Notes under the pieces: generated by a model | Seen by the model: only the letters and a program-made list of their open reading frames with translations | What the model was told of the DNA's origin: nothing | The model's database searches: none | Program-made: the position numbers and the translations under genes | Assembly (NCBI GenBank): GCA_029959085.1 | Contig: JARWIR010000001.1 | Coordinates: forward strand, 22,311,730 to 22,375,729 | Reading direction: 5' to 3' | DNA length: 64,000 nt | Origin: Nemophila menziesii | Lineage: Eukaryota > Streptophyta > Magnoliopsida > Boraginales > Hydrophyllaceae | Shown here: positions 22,160 through 33,400 of the stretch, piece after piece | Numbering within the stretch: position 1 is the stretch's first letter | Layout: each line of letters begins with the position of its first letter

Positions 22160-23000
22160 ATATATAAGGTTTTTTCTTTAAAAAACTTGACTGAAACCCC
22201 ACAAGAGCTAGACCATGATAGAGCTGGACCATGCTCGACCTGGAAACGAGATCTGAAGGCATCTAAAATGGAGAAGGTGATTTGCAGCGCTGGAGGGGAT
22301 GGTAGGGTAGATCTGAAGGGCCACGGTGGGTGCAACATGGTGGCGGTGGATCTGAGCAGCGGAGGAGATGGAGGAGATGATGGTGGTGTTGTATTTCAGC
22401 GTCACAGCGGAGGGGCGGTGCAGACTGCAGGTTCGCGGTGCTGGTGGAGGAATGGGGGCGGTGCAGAGTGCAAGTTCTCCCAGCAGTGGAGGAAATTGTC
22501 GCTGGTGGTGGAAATGGAGGATATTGTCGCTGGTTGTGCAGCAGGTTGGTGGCGGAAATGGAGGCTGTTGTCGCTGGTGGTTGAGGTTGTTGTGGATCTG
22601 ACTCGCGCGAGGTGGTGCAGCAACGTCACTGATTGACCCGAGCGGATATCTGCAGCGGTGGTGGAGTGGATCTCCGCAGCAGCAGTGGTGGAACTGTAGG
22701 AGGCTTTCAGTTTGCGCTGCTGGTTGGTCTGAAGGAGGCCGTTCCACAAATCTAGAAAAGGTTTTTACTGCTGGTTGGTCTGAAGGTGGCGATTATGCAG
22801 ATCCTGAAGGCTTCGATGGTGGTGGTGTGTTGCGTCCTGTCGAAGCAAGGTGAGATGGAAAGTAGGCTGTAACGGAAGGGATGTGAGAAGGTGGCCAGGG
22901 TTAGTGGCGGTTTTGCCGGGGAGGTGAGAAAGTGGGTAGGGGAAGAGGGAGGGGGAAGGGCGGTCACAGAGAAGGCACAAAGAGAAATGGTTTGGGTTGA
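22160..23000. other. Unidentified GC-rich segment
   Basis: Composition changes abruptly to G/GGTGG-rich on +. Many overlapping short frames exist on both strands, but none has a recognisable domain. Short imperfect repeats occur: CTGCTGGTTGGTCTGAAGG at about 22718 and 22770, GAAATGGAGG at about 22513 and 22555, and TGTCGCTGGT four times. It could be a retrotransposon 5' leader or a captured gene fragment; I cannot tell. Confidence 0.4.
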
Positions 23001-24576
23001 TCCAAACCTATAGTGGGTTTTGTTTTGAGTAAAAGCTTTTCAGTGTATAAGAGGGTTAGGGGTGGATTTTTGGTCTTTTTCTTCTCTTTAGTTAGGATCT
23101 GATGGGTAGTTGGGGTTAGTTAGGAGGTAGGCCTTATTTTATTAATTTAAAAGTCATGGGGTCTTTGTTTATAATTCTTTCTTTTATAAATGACTTTAGA
23201 TATGAATATGAAAATATTAGTTTAGTCTTATAAATTATAATAGGTTACATGTAATATTAGTGTTGGATTTGTAATTTTATATTCAAATTTAAAATGAAAA
23301 ATATGATATTCATCTACTTTTATTTTGTTCGAAAAAATTCATCTACTAGATACAAAAAGTAAGAAACTATTGTGGAACAGTTTTCAAAATTTCGAAAAAA
23401 CATATATGCTCATTTGTGACCCCGTCACTCCGGTCGGTCCCCTCCCCCTCCCATGTGCACATCACTGTCGTAATTTGTTCAACTGTTGTCCATTCCAGGG
23501 CACCTTGTAGTTAGCTCCTTAAAGGCATTCTCTTTTTTAATCTCTTCCACTCTGTAGTCTAGTCTAGTATGACAAAAAAGTCCTCAAGGACAACATGCAT
23601 CTCATTTCCTATTTGCCATCACCTCCACACATAATTTCTATCCTTACAGCTAGCAATACATGCAATTTTTTTGTTCGATCTCCCCATCGTTTTCTTCCTT
23701 ATTTCATCAATTTAATCTCCCAACTAACTCTTCTAACTTCTTCCAAACACCAATCTACAAAGGGTACTAAGTCTTACATCTAATATTTATGAATATGATT
23801 TTTCTATAATATCAATATGAATTGCAAGTCAATTATTTCTATCTTTCTGATTGTATACAAACTTATACTAAAGATTTGTGAGGGACAGATCTAGAGAGTC
23901 TTTCCGATGAAAAAAGGACTCTAGGAGAAACGTTAGGTATAGTGAAGGTGTGTAATGTTTCCTTCACTTGCATTTGATTCTTGTTATATGACACACCAGT
24001 ACACCACATATTTAAGTTTCTGTTCATGAATCTTGACAGTCACATACTATCTTATTGATCGGTTCTAACAAATCAGTCTAAGTGCTTTGTTTAGTGAACC
24101 TTGTTCCTCTATCATTTGAAGCCCAAAGTGAAATGCAACACATACATATCCTTGCGATATAGGGGTCACGCTTAAAACATTCAAAATGCTTAGTTTCACC
24201 CCAATATTTGGTTTTACCTACCAGTTACTTGTTTGATATTTGAGTATTGCGAAATTGGTCCTTGCTGAATTAGTCATTTGATATTAATTGAAATAATATT
24301 TTAATATTGGAACATTCCATAATTCTGTTTAATAAAGCACCATAGTCAACTAAACATATAAATGGTGAATAATCAATTAATATTGTAAAATGCAGAAAGA
24401 AGAAATTTACCAATTCCTCTTATTAAATTTACTCAAAATATAGTACACATCATGAGTGTAACATCCTCTTAAAAAATTTAAATATGAAACACATAATCTA
24501 AAGGAATACACAAATAATAATTATTTTGAAATAATCTACACAAGTAAAGAAATCAAATATGAGGCAGGCCAAATCC
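23001..24576. other. Intergenic, 3' flank of the AGP gene
   Basis: No supported gene on either strand. Short frames at 23325-23510 and 23595-23783 lack any domain and have no promoter-like context. Confidence 0.5.
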
Positions 24577-25092
24577 TTAACCAATGAGAGCCACGGCACC
24601 AAGCAAAGCCAAGATGGGCATGTAATGATTACTACTTCCATGCATGAAAGCACCTGAAGGTGGTGGTGATGGTACTGGTGTTGGAGCTGGAGCTGGTCCT
24701 GGTATCCCCATCGGGCTCATAGATGGGTCTGACATTGTTGGTGGAGATGTAGGCATTTCAGGTTCCATTGGTGCCATCATAGGTGGTGATGTGGTGGTTG
24801 GTGGCATGGTTGGAGGAATTGGAGCCATAGATGGTGGCATTGACATGGTTGGTGGTGGTGACATCATCATGGGTGGTGGTGGTGACACCATCATAGGTGG
24901 TGGTGGTGACATCATCATGGGTGGTGGTGGAGGTGGGGGTGGAGGTGGAGGTGGAGGTGGTGACATCATCGTAGTTGGAGGAGCTGGAGCCATAGACGGT
25001 GGCATTGTCATGGGCATTGGAGCTTGGGCGGTGGAGAAAGTAACAAGTGTAAGTGATAAGGTAAGGATTAGCATGGCATGTGAGAGAGCCAT
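24577..25092 (-). CDS. Methionine-rich arabinogalactan/extensin-like cell-wall protein
   Basis: 171 residues in a single exon. Residues 1-22 (MALSHAMLILTLSLTLVTFSTA) are a signal peptide, and the mature chain begins QAPMP, a typical AGP start. The body is Pro/Met/Ser/Thr-rich. A 14-Pro run and several SPPPP extensin-type motifs (about 43-82) sit among AP, SP and TP pairs (AGP glycomodules), so it looks like an AGP/extensin chimera. The C-terminus (SSNHY then MPILALLGAVALIG) resembles a GPI-anchor signal, placing the product at the plasma-membrane/cell-wall face. It contains 29 Met and no Lys, Arg, Cys or Trp. The start is supported by the context AACATGGCT and a TATA box 49 bases upstream. 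A glycine-rich frame on the other strand (24644-25111) is its mirror image. Exact partners are unknown. Confidence 0.85.
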   Translation of the reverse strand: MALSHAMLILTLSLTLVTFSTAQAPMPMTMPPSMAPAPPTTMMSPPPPPPPPPPPPPPMMMSPPPPMMVSPPPPMMMSPPPTMSMPPSMAPIPPTMPPTTTSPPMMAPMEPEMPTSPPTMSDPSMSPMGIPGPAPAPTPVPSPPPSGAFMHGSSNHYMPILALLGAVALIG

Positions 25093-25140
25093 GTTGGTAA
25101 GGAGAGATTGAATTCTTGAATTAAGAGCACACTATTGTTG

Positions 25141-25148
25141 CTATATAA
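25141..25148 (-). promoter_or_regulatory. TATA box of the AGP-like gene
   Basis: TTATATAG read on -, 49 bases upstream of the ATG at 25092. The MITE at 25169-25402 starts about 20 bases further upstream. Confidence 0.75.
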
Positions 25149-25168
25149 AGGCAAAATGTGGAGAGTTA

Positions 25169-25402
25169 AGTGCCTGTTTGGGATTGCTTTTTAAAATAAT
25201 CACTTAAAACGTGATTTTAGATCCATATCAATATTTTAAACTTTAAAAATCACTTTTAGAAAAAGCACTAGATTAGTAATTATTAAAATAATCACTTAAA
25301 GTGATTTTAGATGTCAAAATATTTTCTAATGTTTTTTGCAAATATTTTAAATTTAATCAAAAAGCGCTTTTAGCTCCAAAATAATCAATCCCAAACAGGC
25401 AC
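25169..25402. mobile_element. Tourist-like (PIF/Harbinger) MITE in AGP promoter
   Basis: TTA occurs on each side (25166-25168, 25403-25405). Terminal inverted repeats are GTGCCTGTTTGGGATTG and its inverse, perfect over 17 bases, with AAAATAATCA blocks continuing inside. 234 bp, non-coding. Confidence 0.8.
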
Positions 25403-25411
25403 TTAGCCAAA

Positions 25412-25694
25412 GTAGGAGCTTTTTTTAAGTTTAACATTTTTATAATAATTAATTGGCGATTTAGCATAAGAAAGAAAGTAATTTTAAATTTAGCACAAAG
25501 GGCGGTATCTTGAATACCGTCTTTAGATAAAATTGTATTTCTGTTAAGGGTGGTGGTTGAATGACCGCCCTTACAATTTTATCTAAGAGCGGTGTTCAGG
25601 ATACCGCTCTTATGCTAAATCTAAAATTACTTTCCTTTTTATGCCAAATGGCTAATTATTTATTAAAAAAATGTTAACATTAGAAAAAACTCCC
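25412..25694. mobile_element. Foldback MITE with internal hairpin
   Basis: Inverted arms pair from AGGAGCTTTTTTTAAGTTTAACA (left) with the inverse of TGTTAACATTAGAAAAAACTCC (right). They continue through TTTAGCATAA, AAAGTAATTTTA, GGGCGGTATC and TAGATAAAATTG to a central loop around 25555. About 280 bp, non-coding. Only GTAG flanks both sides, so a target duplication is uncertain. Confidence 0.7.
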
Positions 25695-25920
25695 AACGTA
25701 GATATCATTTAGTTTTAGAGTATCTAACATACCCTCCTATTATACTAATAAATTATGTATTGAAAACTTAAGAATATGGAAATTAAATTCAACGGTGATT
25801 AATTTTGTAGAGGTATTAGAGAGAGGTGTTTTTGTGAAATTGGGAATAGACGGACCGAAATGATCCAATTCGATTTCTTACATATCAAAAAAAGAAAAAG
25901 ATAGAGGTGTTTCTTATAGT

Positions 25921-26760
25921 CAGGGCCGGCCCGAGCGTCTCGGGTACCTAAGGCGAAAAAGAAAAATGGGGCCTTTTATCGTTTAAGTGAAAAAAAAACT
26001 GTTATATAAATAATTTATACAAAAATTTATGAAATTAACATTTATTAATAAAATATTGAGATAAAATATTGTATCATATAACACATCAACACTCATATGC
26101 TCAGTATTTCTACCAATATAAACATTATCATGATTTTTATTAATATTTTTTATGTTCCGATTCTTCGAATTTTTAGGTTCACAATTTTTTTTTTCAACAT
26201 CCTATAATCTTACTTAAAAATCATGAATTGGTAAAATAGTAGTAGAATAATATGACTTGTGTATTTGACAAGCTCTTTAATAATTTTTTGTTTCGTGTGA
26301 TTTTTTTGATATGTGGCTAGTTTAGGGCAACTTGTATACACCACAACTAGTCCTTTTCATTTTGTGTTGTATTTACAAAATTCGTTCATTAGTAATTTGA
26401 AATAGGTCAATTAAACATGTAATAAATATATTTAAAAGATAATTTAATTTCAAAAAAAAAAATTTGTATAAAAATATATTTGGTGGTTGATGTTTTCTTT
26501 TAATTTTTTATGCTTCATGGGCAAAAGAATGCAACGACGCTGCATGGAGTTGAGGTAAGTAAAAAATGGAACAAGGGAGTTTTGAACTCGCAACCTATCA
26601 AGTTGGTGACCACAATACTACCGCTGGGCTAACTATAATACATACGCTTACTTTTACAATCTAAACTTATATATATTATGAAGAATAATTTTTTTGAGAC
26701 CCTCAAAATTGTGGGGTCCAAAGCGACCGCCTTGGCTGCTTTGGACCCGGGCCGGCTCTG
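25921..26760. mobile_element. Non-autonomous hAT element
   Basis: An 8-bp target duplication CTTATAGT flanks it (25913-25920, 26761-26768). Ends are CAGGGCCGGCCCGAGCG and inverted CAGAGCCGGCCCGGGTC, the widespread plant hAT terminus. 'aaggcgaaaaagaaaaatggggcc' near the left end and 'gaccgccttggctgctttggaccc' near the right are typical subterminal text. The 840-bp interior has no transposase. A tRNA-like SINE head lies inside at about 26575-26645. Confidence 0.9.
26575..26645 (-). mobile_element. tRNA-like SINE head inside the hAT element
   Basis: On -, TAGCCCAGCGGTAGTA fits the A box, and GGTTGCGAGTTCAAAACTCC about 30 bases on contains a B-box match (GTTCAAAAC). The 3' body and tail could not be delimited, and no target duplication was found. 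It may be an old SINE or simply a tRNA-derived part of this hAT family. Confidence 0.45.
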
Positions 26761-26768
26761 CTTATAGT

Positions 26769-27174
26769 AAGGTCTTTCACTAATAAAAGGAAAAAGACTA
26801 CCCGTCCAAAAAAAAAAAGAAGGAAAAAGACTAATAAATTCCCATTTTTACTATTTATCTCTTTTTTTTATAAATTATATACCAACTTCTGTTTTATTTC
26901 TTTCAATTCTTTTTATTTTATAAGTTATAATATATACCATTTAAGTTTATACTATCTAATACATTATTTGTTATGTAGTTTTATGTTGTAGATCTTCTAA
27001 CCTAAGTGCGCCTAGACGTCAACTTCCCCTCAGTCGTTTACGTCTAGTTAAAATTCTAAGCATTTTTATATAGCGTCTTAGTCGCCATGGAATAGGCGTC
27101 TAGCCCACCTAGGCACCGGTTAATAGTAAAAAATAGCCGCCTAGGCACCGATTAATGACAAAACATGTCGCATA
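26769..27174. other. Non-coding, CCTAGGCG-word repeats
   Basis: No gene. 'cacctaggcaccggttaat' and 'gcctaggcaccgattaat' are tandem-like at about 27100-27160, a motif shared with 18383-18450 and 42825-42838. It ends at the CACTA terminus. Confidence 0.4.
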
Positions 27175-27202
27175 CACTACTACAGATCGGCTTTTTAGGG
27201 AA

Positions 27203-27515
27203 GACATAGTTAGCGACTACCCGCGTTCGTCGCTAGTTTTAAGAGATTAGCGACGACATCGCGATTTCGTCGCTAACGAATTAAATATTTGTCGCTAATA
27301 ACAATCCTTATTAGCGACGACAATCTTTCGTCGTTAGAGAATACAAATTTCGCCCCTAATAATTTAATTTTTTTTCAATTAATTTTTTAATTAAAAGGTC
27401 GTCGCTAATTATAGTTTGTAATTACCGACGAGTAATGTTGTCGCTATGTTTAATTACTAGCGACGAAGATTTGAAAACTTAGCGACGAAAACGCGAGTCG
27501 TCGCTAATAAAAAAC
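27203..27515. repeat. CACTA left subterminal repeats
   Basis: At least ten copies of TTAGCGACGA or its inverse TCGTCGCTAA within 300 bases, the transposase-binding type of array found at CACTA ends. Confidence 0.85.
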
Positions 27516-27689
27516 CATAAAATAAAACGCAAACAGTTTTTTGTACACAGAAAATACCATATTATTATTATTTTCTCCCACTTTCTTTTAAAAACCTAAC
27601 TCATATTTTCTCGAAACTTTACTACTTGCTTCTCTAAGTCATCTAACACCATTCTTAGGTCCATTTTTGAGTTTGGGCAAGGTCAATCT

Positions 27690-28060
27690 ACATACTCTTC
27701 ATCCAATTCAAGGTATTTTTCCAAAAATTCAGTTTTCTTTTATTTTTATTTTGGTTGAATTTGATGGTGAATTGCATTATTTGTTGGTTGATTAAGTTGA
27801 TAAATAATTGTTACTCCATTAACGGGTCCACATTCAAGGTGGTGGTGTATGACCAATTTTCAATCTTTCCATCCAATTCAAGGTATTTTTGTAAAAATAT
27901 ATATTTTTGTTGAATTTGATGGTGAATTGCATGATTTGATGTTTGATTAGGTTAATAAATAATTGTTCACCATTAACTGGTCCATATTCAAGGTTGGGGT
28001 ATGATCAATCTTCAATCTTCCCATCCAATTCAAGATATTTTTAATAAAATTCATATTTTT
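27690..28060 (+). repeat. Tandem repeat in CACTA left arm
   Basis: Three imperfect copies of a 150-170 base unit keyed by CCAATTCAAGGTATTTTT (about 27701, 27872 and 28022), including TTTGATGGTGAATTGCAT and AATAATTGTT.CCATTAAC blocks. Confidence 0.75.
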
Positions 28061-28197
28061 ATAATTTGATTGTATTGATTATAATGTTAATAAATATGTG
28101 ATCACATTGTATATAATGTGATTAGGTTAATAAATACTTGTTTTATGATTATATTTTTGATTGATATGTGGTAATTCATGCAATTGTTTATCATTTT

Positions 28198-28310
<113 letters not shown>

Positions 28311-28407
28311 AATTAGTTGTATATGAAGTTGTTTTTCTATGTAACCGTTTGTAATTTTAATTAATTCAATGTGTTGTAATTTTATTTTATTTATTTGGGT
28401 TATAATT

Positions 28408-28425
28408 TTTATTTATTTATCATTT
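28408..28425 (+). repeat. LINE target-site duplication, left copy
   Basis: TTTATTTATTTATCATTT, repeated exactly at 41168-41185 on the other side of the LINE. An adjacent TATAATTT also matches if a 2-base length difference is allowed. Confidence 0.85.
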
Positions 28426-28473
28426 TTTTTTGTTACAACTGAGGTCTAAAGCGACCGATAAATCATAAATGAC

Positions 28474-29394
28474 TTACAAATCTCCCGAAGGAGAGCACAA
28501 TATAATTCTAGGAGTAGCTATTCCACACTTATCCTTCATAATTAACCTTTTCAAGCCTTCCGGAGGGTTATCGAAATAAACTGGATCACCCACAAGTTGA
28601 TTGCCCAATTTAGCCATATAATCTACACAATAGTTCGCTTCCCGATAGACATGAACTAGTTCAAAGCTTTTATGAGTAGCCAAAATCTCTCTACACTCCT
28701 TCAGTATCGCGTCTAACCAATTCCCATTGTTCCCACCGCCCTTCACTAGCGCGTGTAACTCTAGCGAATCAGTTTCGACAACCATCACCTCATAAGATCT
28801 TTGAATAGCCAGAGATAACCCAAAGTGCAATGCAAAAAGCTCTGAATCGAAAGCCGAACTTACCTTTGATCTACCTGCAAAACCTCCTATATAAATGCCC
28901 CTTGTATCTCGAAATACTCCACCTACACCCGCGTCCAAAGAACCTTGTCTATAGCTCTCGTCAATATTTAATTTAAAGCCCGCTGCTGGTTTAGTCCATT
29001 TAATCAAAGTGCTTTTTGCGGAAATGATCAAGCCGCCATCTTTTTCCTTGCCCCAGGCCCGAACATAATTAATCGCATTATTTTCAACAACATATCTCAG
29101 TGTTTGAGTCGATTTATTCTTTTTTCCTCCGTTGAAAATTCGATCATTTCGGTCCACCCATATAGTCCAGATAATAGCGAGCGCGATTGTTCTTAATTCT
29201 AATCCATTAGCTACCCCTTTGCACTCCAGAATATCCTTCCACCAGGCTGCTCTCGTGCCATGATGCAGCTGCTGATCTTCTTCATTTTGTAGCAGGTCAA
29301 CATCACGTGCACTCCTTGGATGCTCACTTTGAGCGAAGTGCTGATGGCCATGTGGATCATTATTATTTAGTAATCCATGTGCTGCAGAAATGTT
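28474..29394 (-). pseudogene. LINE ORF2 3' part (RNase H domain)
   Basis: The 307-codon tail of ORF2 on the left of copia-2. The frame is open from the copia junction. An RVT_3-type RNase H starts around KWTKPAAGFKLNID and reaches QLVGDPVYFDNPPEGL before the stop, which lies about 45 bases from the poly(A) end. Confidence 0.88.
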
Positions 29395-29399
29395 AATTC

Positions 29400-30194
29400 T
29401 GTTATCATTTGGGTAATTTACTCAAGTGAAATTGCTTACTTTAACTCAATTTTTTCGTGGGTCTCGAACCTCGTTATAAGTCAGGACAAAAACGAAAGTT
29501 GTTCGTCTTACTTCGGTAATGAATTTTATGTATTCACTTGTGTAAAACAAATGAAAGGTGAATGAGAAATTGAGTTTTTAATTTGAGGTATAGAAAGATT
29601 TTTTTATGAACTAGAAAAAGAAAAAAAAATATAGTCACTCAATATAAAGTTCCTAGCACTTAAGAATTGGGCCCTTAAGGGCATCCACTTTTGGGCTTGG
29701 GCTTGGCTTGGTTTGGACTATTCTTTTGTAAAATTAAAAGGGCTTGGGCTATCATTTCAATTTTGAATTGTAACGTTCTAATCCTTCCTGAAACATCTTC
29801 TTCCTCAAACGTCATCTCCCATGTCTGAAACGTTGCGGGTCAGATTTAAACAGGTGCTTCTACACCTATAAATACATGGCCAAAACTAGTTTTCATTCAT
29901 TAAGTTTTTGCAAACAAATTACATAAAAGCAAGAGAGATAAAACACCATTGAAAGTTCGAAGTTTCTGCAGATTTTCAAGTGTCTGATATTTGCAGTGTT
30001 GATCGTTGTATCCTGGAGGTTGAAGCCAAACAAAAACGTAAGACACCAGTGCGTGGCTAATAAACCTTAAAGACATAGGATCCAATCCTAGCCTCGATCA
30101 GTAACAGGTTTTTTGTTTATTTAAATTTTTCTGCATTTTATTTTTGTTCTATCTCCTTTTGTTTATGAATCAAGATAACTCACTGGAGATAACA
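29400..30194 (+). repeat. Copia-2 5' LTR
   Basis: 795 bp, TGTTATCA...GATAACA, so the ends form a short inverted repeat. Contains TATAAATA at 29867-29874. Confidence 0.95.
29867..29874 (+). promoter_or_regulatory. Copia-2 LTR TATA box
   Basis: TATAAATA in the LTR; transcription of the element would be expected to start about 30 bases downstream. The copy in the other LTR is identical. Confidence 0.7.
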
Positions 30195-30447
30195 ATTTAA
30201 GGTTTATTATCGCTACTGTTATCTTGATTCTCATTTCGGTTTTTCAACTGCATAATCCAAATTCTAAGTTCTACAACAAGATTTTAAAACTTGGGACTTT
30301 AGTCTGCCTAACAAGAGATAAACTCTTGGGAAAGACAAGAATCTGGATATCCAGTCTTAAAACTATATTATTTCGTGTTGTATACATCTACTGTATCAAA
30401 CACATACTAAATCTCTTATGTTGGGTTATTTTGTTGAAAATAACAGA
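30195..30447 (+). other. Copia-2 leader; no tRNA-iMet primer site seen
   Basis: The leader starts ATTTAAGGTTTATTATCGCTACTGTTATC directly after the LTR. The usual TGGTATCAGAGC is absent here, unlike in copia-1. Priming may use an internal or different tRNA segment, which I could not identify. Confidence 0.5.
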
Positions 30448-33400
30448 ATGTCTAAAGAATCAGAAAATGCAAATGCTACTGCAACAATGCAAAAGCAAAA
30501 TGAAATTGGTGGTAGTTCAAGGCATAACATGCATATGACATCACCTATGGGTCCTGCTGAAAAACCAGAGAAGTTTGGTGGTGCAAACTTCAAAACATGG
30601 CAACAGAAAATGTTGTTCTATTTGACTACTTTGAGTCTTGCAAGGTTTCTCAAAGAAGATGCTCCAGAAATGGGAGATGATCCCGATGCTCAAACTGTTC
30701 ATGCCGTAGAAGCATGGAACCATTCAGACTTTTTGTGCAAAAACTACATTCTCAATTGTCTAGACAATTCTCTGTATAATGTGTATTGCACTATGAATTC
30801 GGCTAAACAACTCTGGGATTCCCTAGAGAAAAAATACAAAACTGAAGACGCCGGTACTAAAAAGTTTGTGGTTGGTAAGTTTTTGGAGTTTAAAATGGTA
30901 GACTCGAAATCTCTGATGTCGCAGGTGCAGCAGTTTCAGTTAATACTACATGAGTTAGATGCTGAAGGAATGAGATTGGTGGAATCCTTCCAAGTTGCTG
31001 CATTGGTTGAAAAATTACCACCAATGTACAAAGACTTCAAGAACTATCTGAAGCACAAGCGCAAGCAAATCAGTCTTGAAGATTTAATCGTTCGGTTGAG
31101 GATTGAAGAAGACACCCGACTAGCCGAGAAAGGAAGTAACTTTCGTTCGTTTGAAGCCAAGGTTAATGTTGTGGAACAACCGAGGTCTAACCACAACAAC
31201 AAACGGAAAAGGCAAGGACAATCTAATGACAACAAGAAGAAGGCTAAGTTTGACGGAAATTGTCACAACTGTGGCAAACATGGTCATCGCGCAAAAGATT
31301 GTCGAAACAAGAAGGCACAAGGTAACCAGAAGAAAGGTAACAATAGTCAAGCAAATATGACAGAGCTTTCTGATGGTGTTGAAGAGATGAATCTCGCTGC
31401 AATGATTTCTGAGGTGAATCTCGTTGGAAACCCTAAACAGTGGTTGGTTGACACCGGAGCAACAAGGCATGTGTGTTCAGAGAAAAACATGTTCAAGACC
31501 TACAAGACGTCTCCAAATGAAGAAATTCTTTATATGGGAAATTCGTCAACCTCAAAAGTTCAAGGAGTGGGGCAAGTTGTGCTGAAGATGACCTCTGGAA
31601 AGGAGTTAACCTTGAACAATGTGCTACATGTACCTGATATTCGTAAGAATCTGGTTTCTGGTTCCTTACTTAACAAGGCCGGATTTAAGCTTGTATTTGT
31701 AGCTGATAAATTTGTACTGTCTAAAAATGAGATGTATGTAGGCAAGGGGTACCTATGTGATGGTCTGTTTAAGCTAAATGTAATGACCGTGGTACCTCCT
31801 AAAAATGTAACAAATGATGTGATGAATAAGAATATTTCTTCTGTTTACTTGTTGGATTCACCTAATTTATGGCATGATAGATTAGGACATGTTAATTTTG
31901 GTTCATTAACTAAACTTGTAAATGATGGTTTGTTACCAAATGTTAACTTTAAATCTCAAGAAAAATGTGAGATATGCGTAGAGTCCAAGTTGACAAGAAA
32001 CTCGTTTAAAAATGTTGAAAGGTCATCAGAACCTTTAGAGTTAATTCACAGTGACATATGTGACTTAAAGTTCGTGCAAACTAGAAGTGGTAAGAAATAC
32101 TTCATTACCTTTATAGACGATTGTACAAGATATTGCTATATCTACTTGCTTCATTGTAAGGATGAGGCCTTAGAAGCATTTAAGCAATATAAAACTGAGG
32201 TTGAGAATCAACTAAGTAAAAAGATCAAAAATCTCAGAACAGATAGGGGAGGAGAATATGTCTCTCCTTTTGAAGGATATTGTGCCGAACATGGAATAAT
32301 TCATCAAACAACAGCCCCTTATTCGCCTCAACAAAACGGTGTTGCGGAACGCAAGAACCGTACATTAAAAGAAATGATGAATGCTCTTTTGATAAACTCG
32401 GGAGCACCGCAAAACTTGTGGGGAGAAGCTTTGCTTAGTGCAAATCATATCTTAAATAAAGTACCCCACAAGAAACTAGATAAGACCCCCTACGAACTTT
32501 GGAAAGGAAAACCGCCTTCATTCAAATACTTAAAAGTGTGGGGATGCTTAGCAAAGGTTGCTGTTCCAGCACCAAAAATGGTCAAGATAGGACCAAAAAC
32601 GATAGACTGTGTATTCATTGGATATGCTCACAATAGTGCAGCCTATCGGTTTCTTGTGCATCGATCAAACAATGTTGACATCAGTGTTAACACGGTAATT
32701 GAATCAAGAAATGCATATTTCTTTGAAACAATTTTCCCTTGCAAAATTACACAAGAACAAAGTTCTTTAAAAAGGACTCATGTTGACATAGAAGATGGTC
32801 ATCAAAAGAAGGACCAAGAAGCATTACAAGATAACGATGAACCGAGAAGAAGTAAGAGAATGAGAACCTCTACTTCTTTTGGTCCTGACTTCCTTACCTT
32901 TTTATTGGAAGATGAACCGCGAACTTTCAAAGAAGCTATGTCTACTCCAGAAGCTCCTTATTGGAAAGAAGCGGTTAAAAGTGAGATAGATTCTATCATG
33001 CAGAACCATACGTGGGAGTTAGTAGATCTTCCCCCTGGGAGTAAACCACTGGGAAGTAAATGGATTTTCAAAAGAAAATTGAAAACTGATGGATCTATCG
33101 AGAAGTATAAGGCAAGATTGGTAGTAAAAGGTTATAGTCAAAAAGAAGGACTTGACTATTTTGATACCTTTTCACCAGTAACCAGAATTTCATCCATAAG
33201 AATGCTTATTGCAATAGCATCGATCTATAAGCTTGAAATTCATCAAATGGATGTTAAAACTGCTTTTCTCAACGGGGAACTTAAAGAAGAAATCTATATG
33301 GAACAACCCGAAGGATATAAAGTTCCGGGAAAAGAAAGGAAGGTGTGTAGGCTGATCAAATCCTTATATGGATTAAAGCAAGCACCCAAACAATGGCATG

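Noticed and set aside
22187..22980. Several overlapping frames of 60-180 codons in the GC-rich segment
   Set aside because: Similar lengths occur in all frames on both strands, as expected from low stop density in GC-rich DNA; no domain, signal peptide or promoter.
24644..25111. Glycine-rich 155-codon frame on + opposite the AGP gene
   Set aside because: It is the mirror image of Pro/Met codons. The - frame has a signal peptide, TATA box, good start context and a GPI-like tail; the + frame has none.
26996..27160. CCTAGGCG words shared with 18383-18450 and 42825-42838 as one transposon family
   Set aside because: Only short words are shared; no common ends, orientation or duplications could be found.
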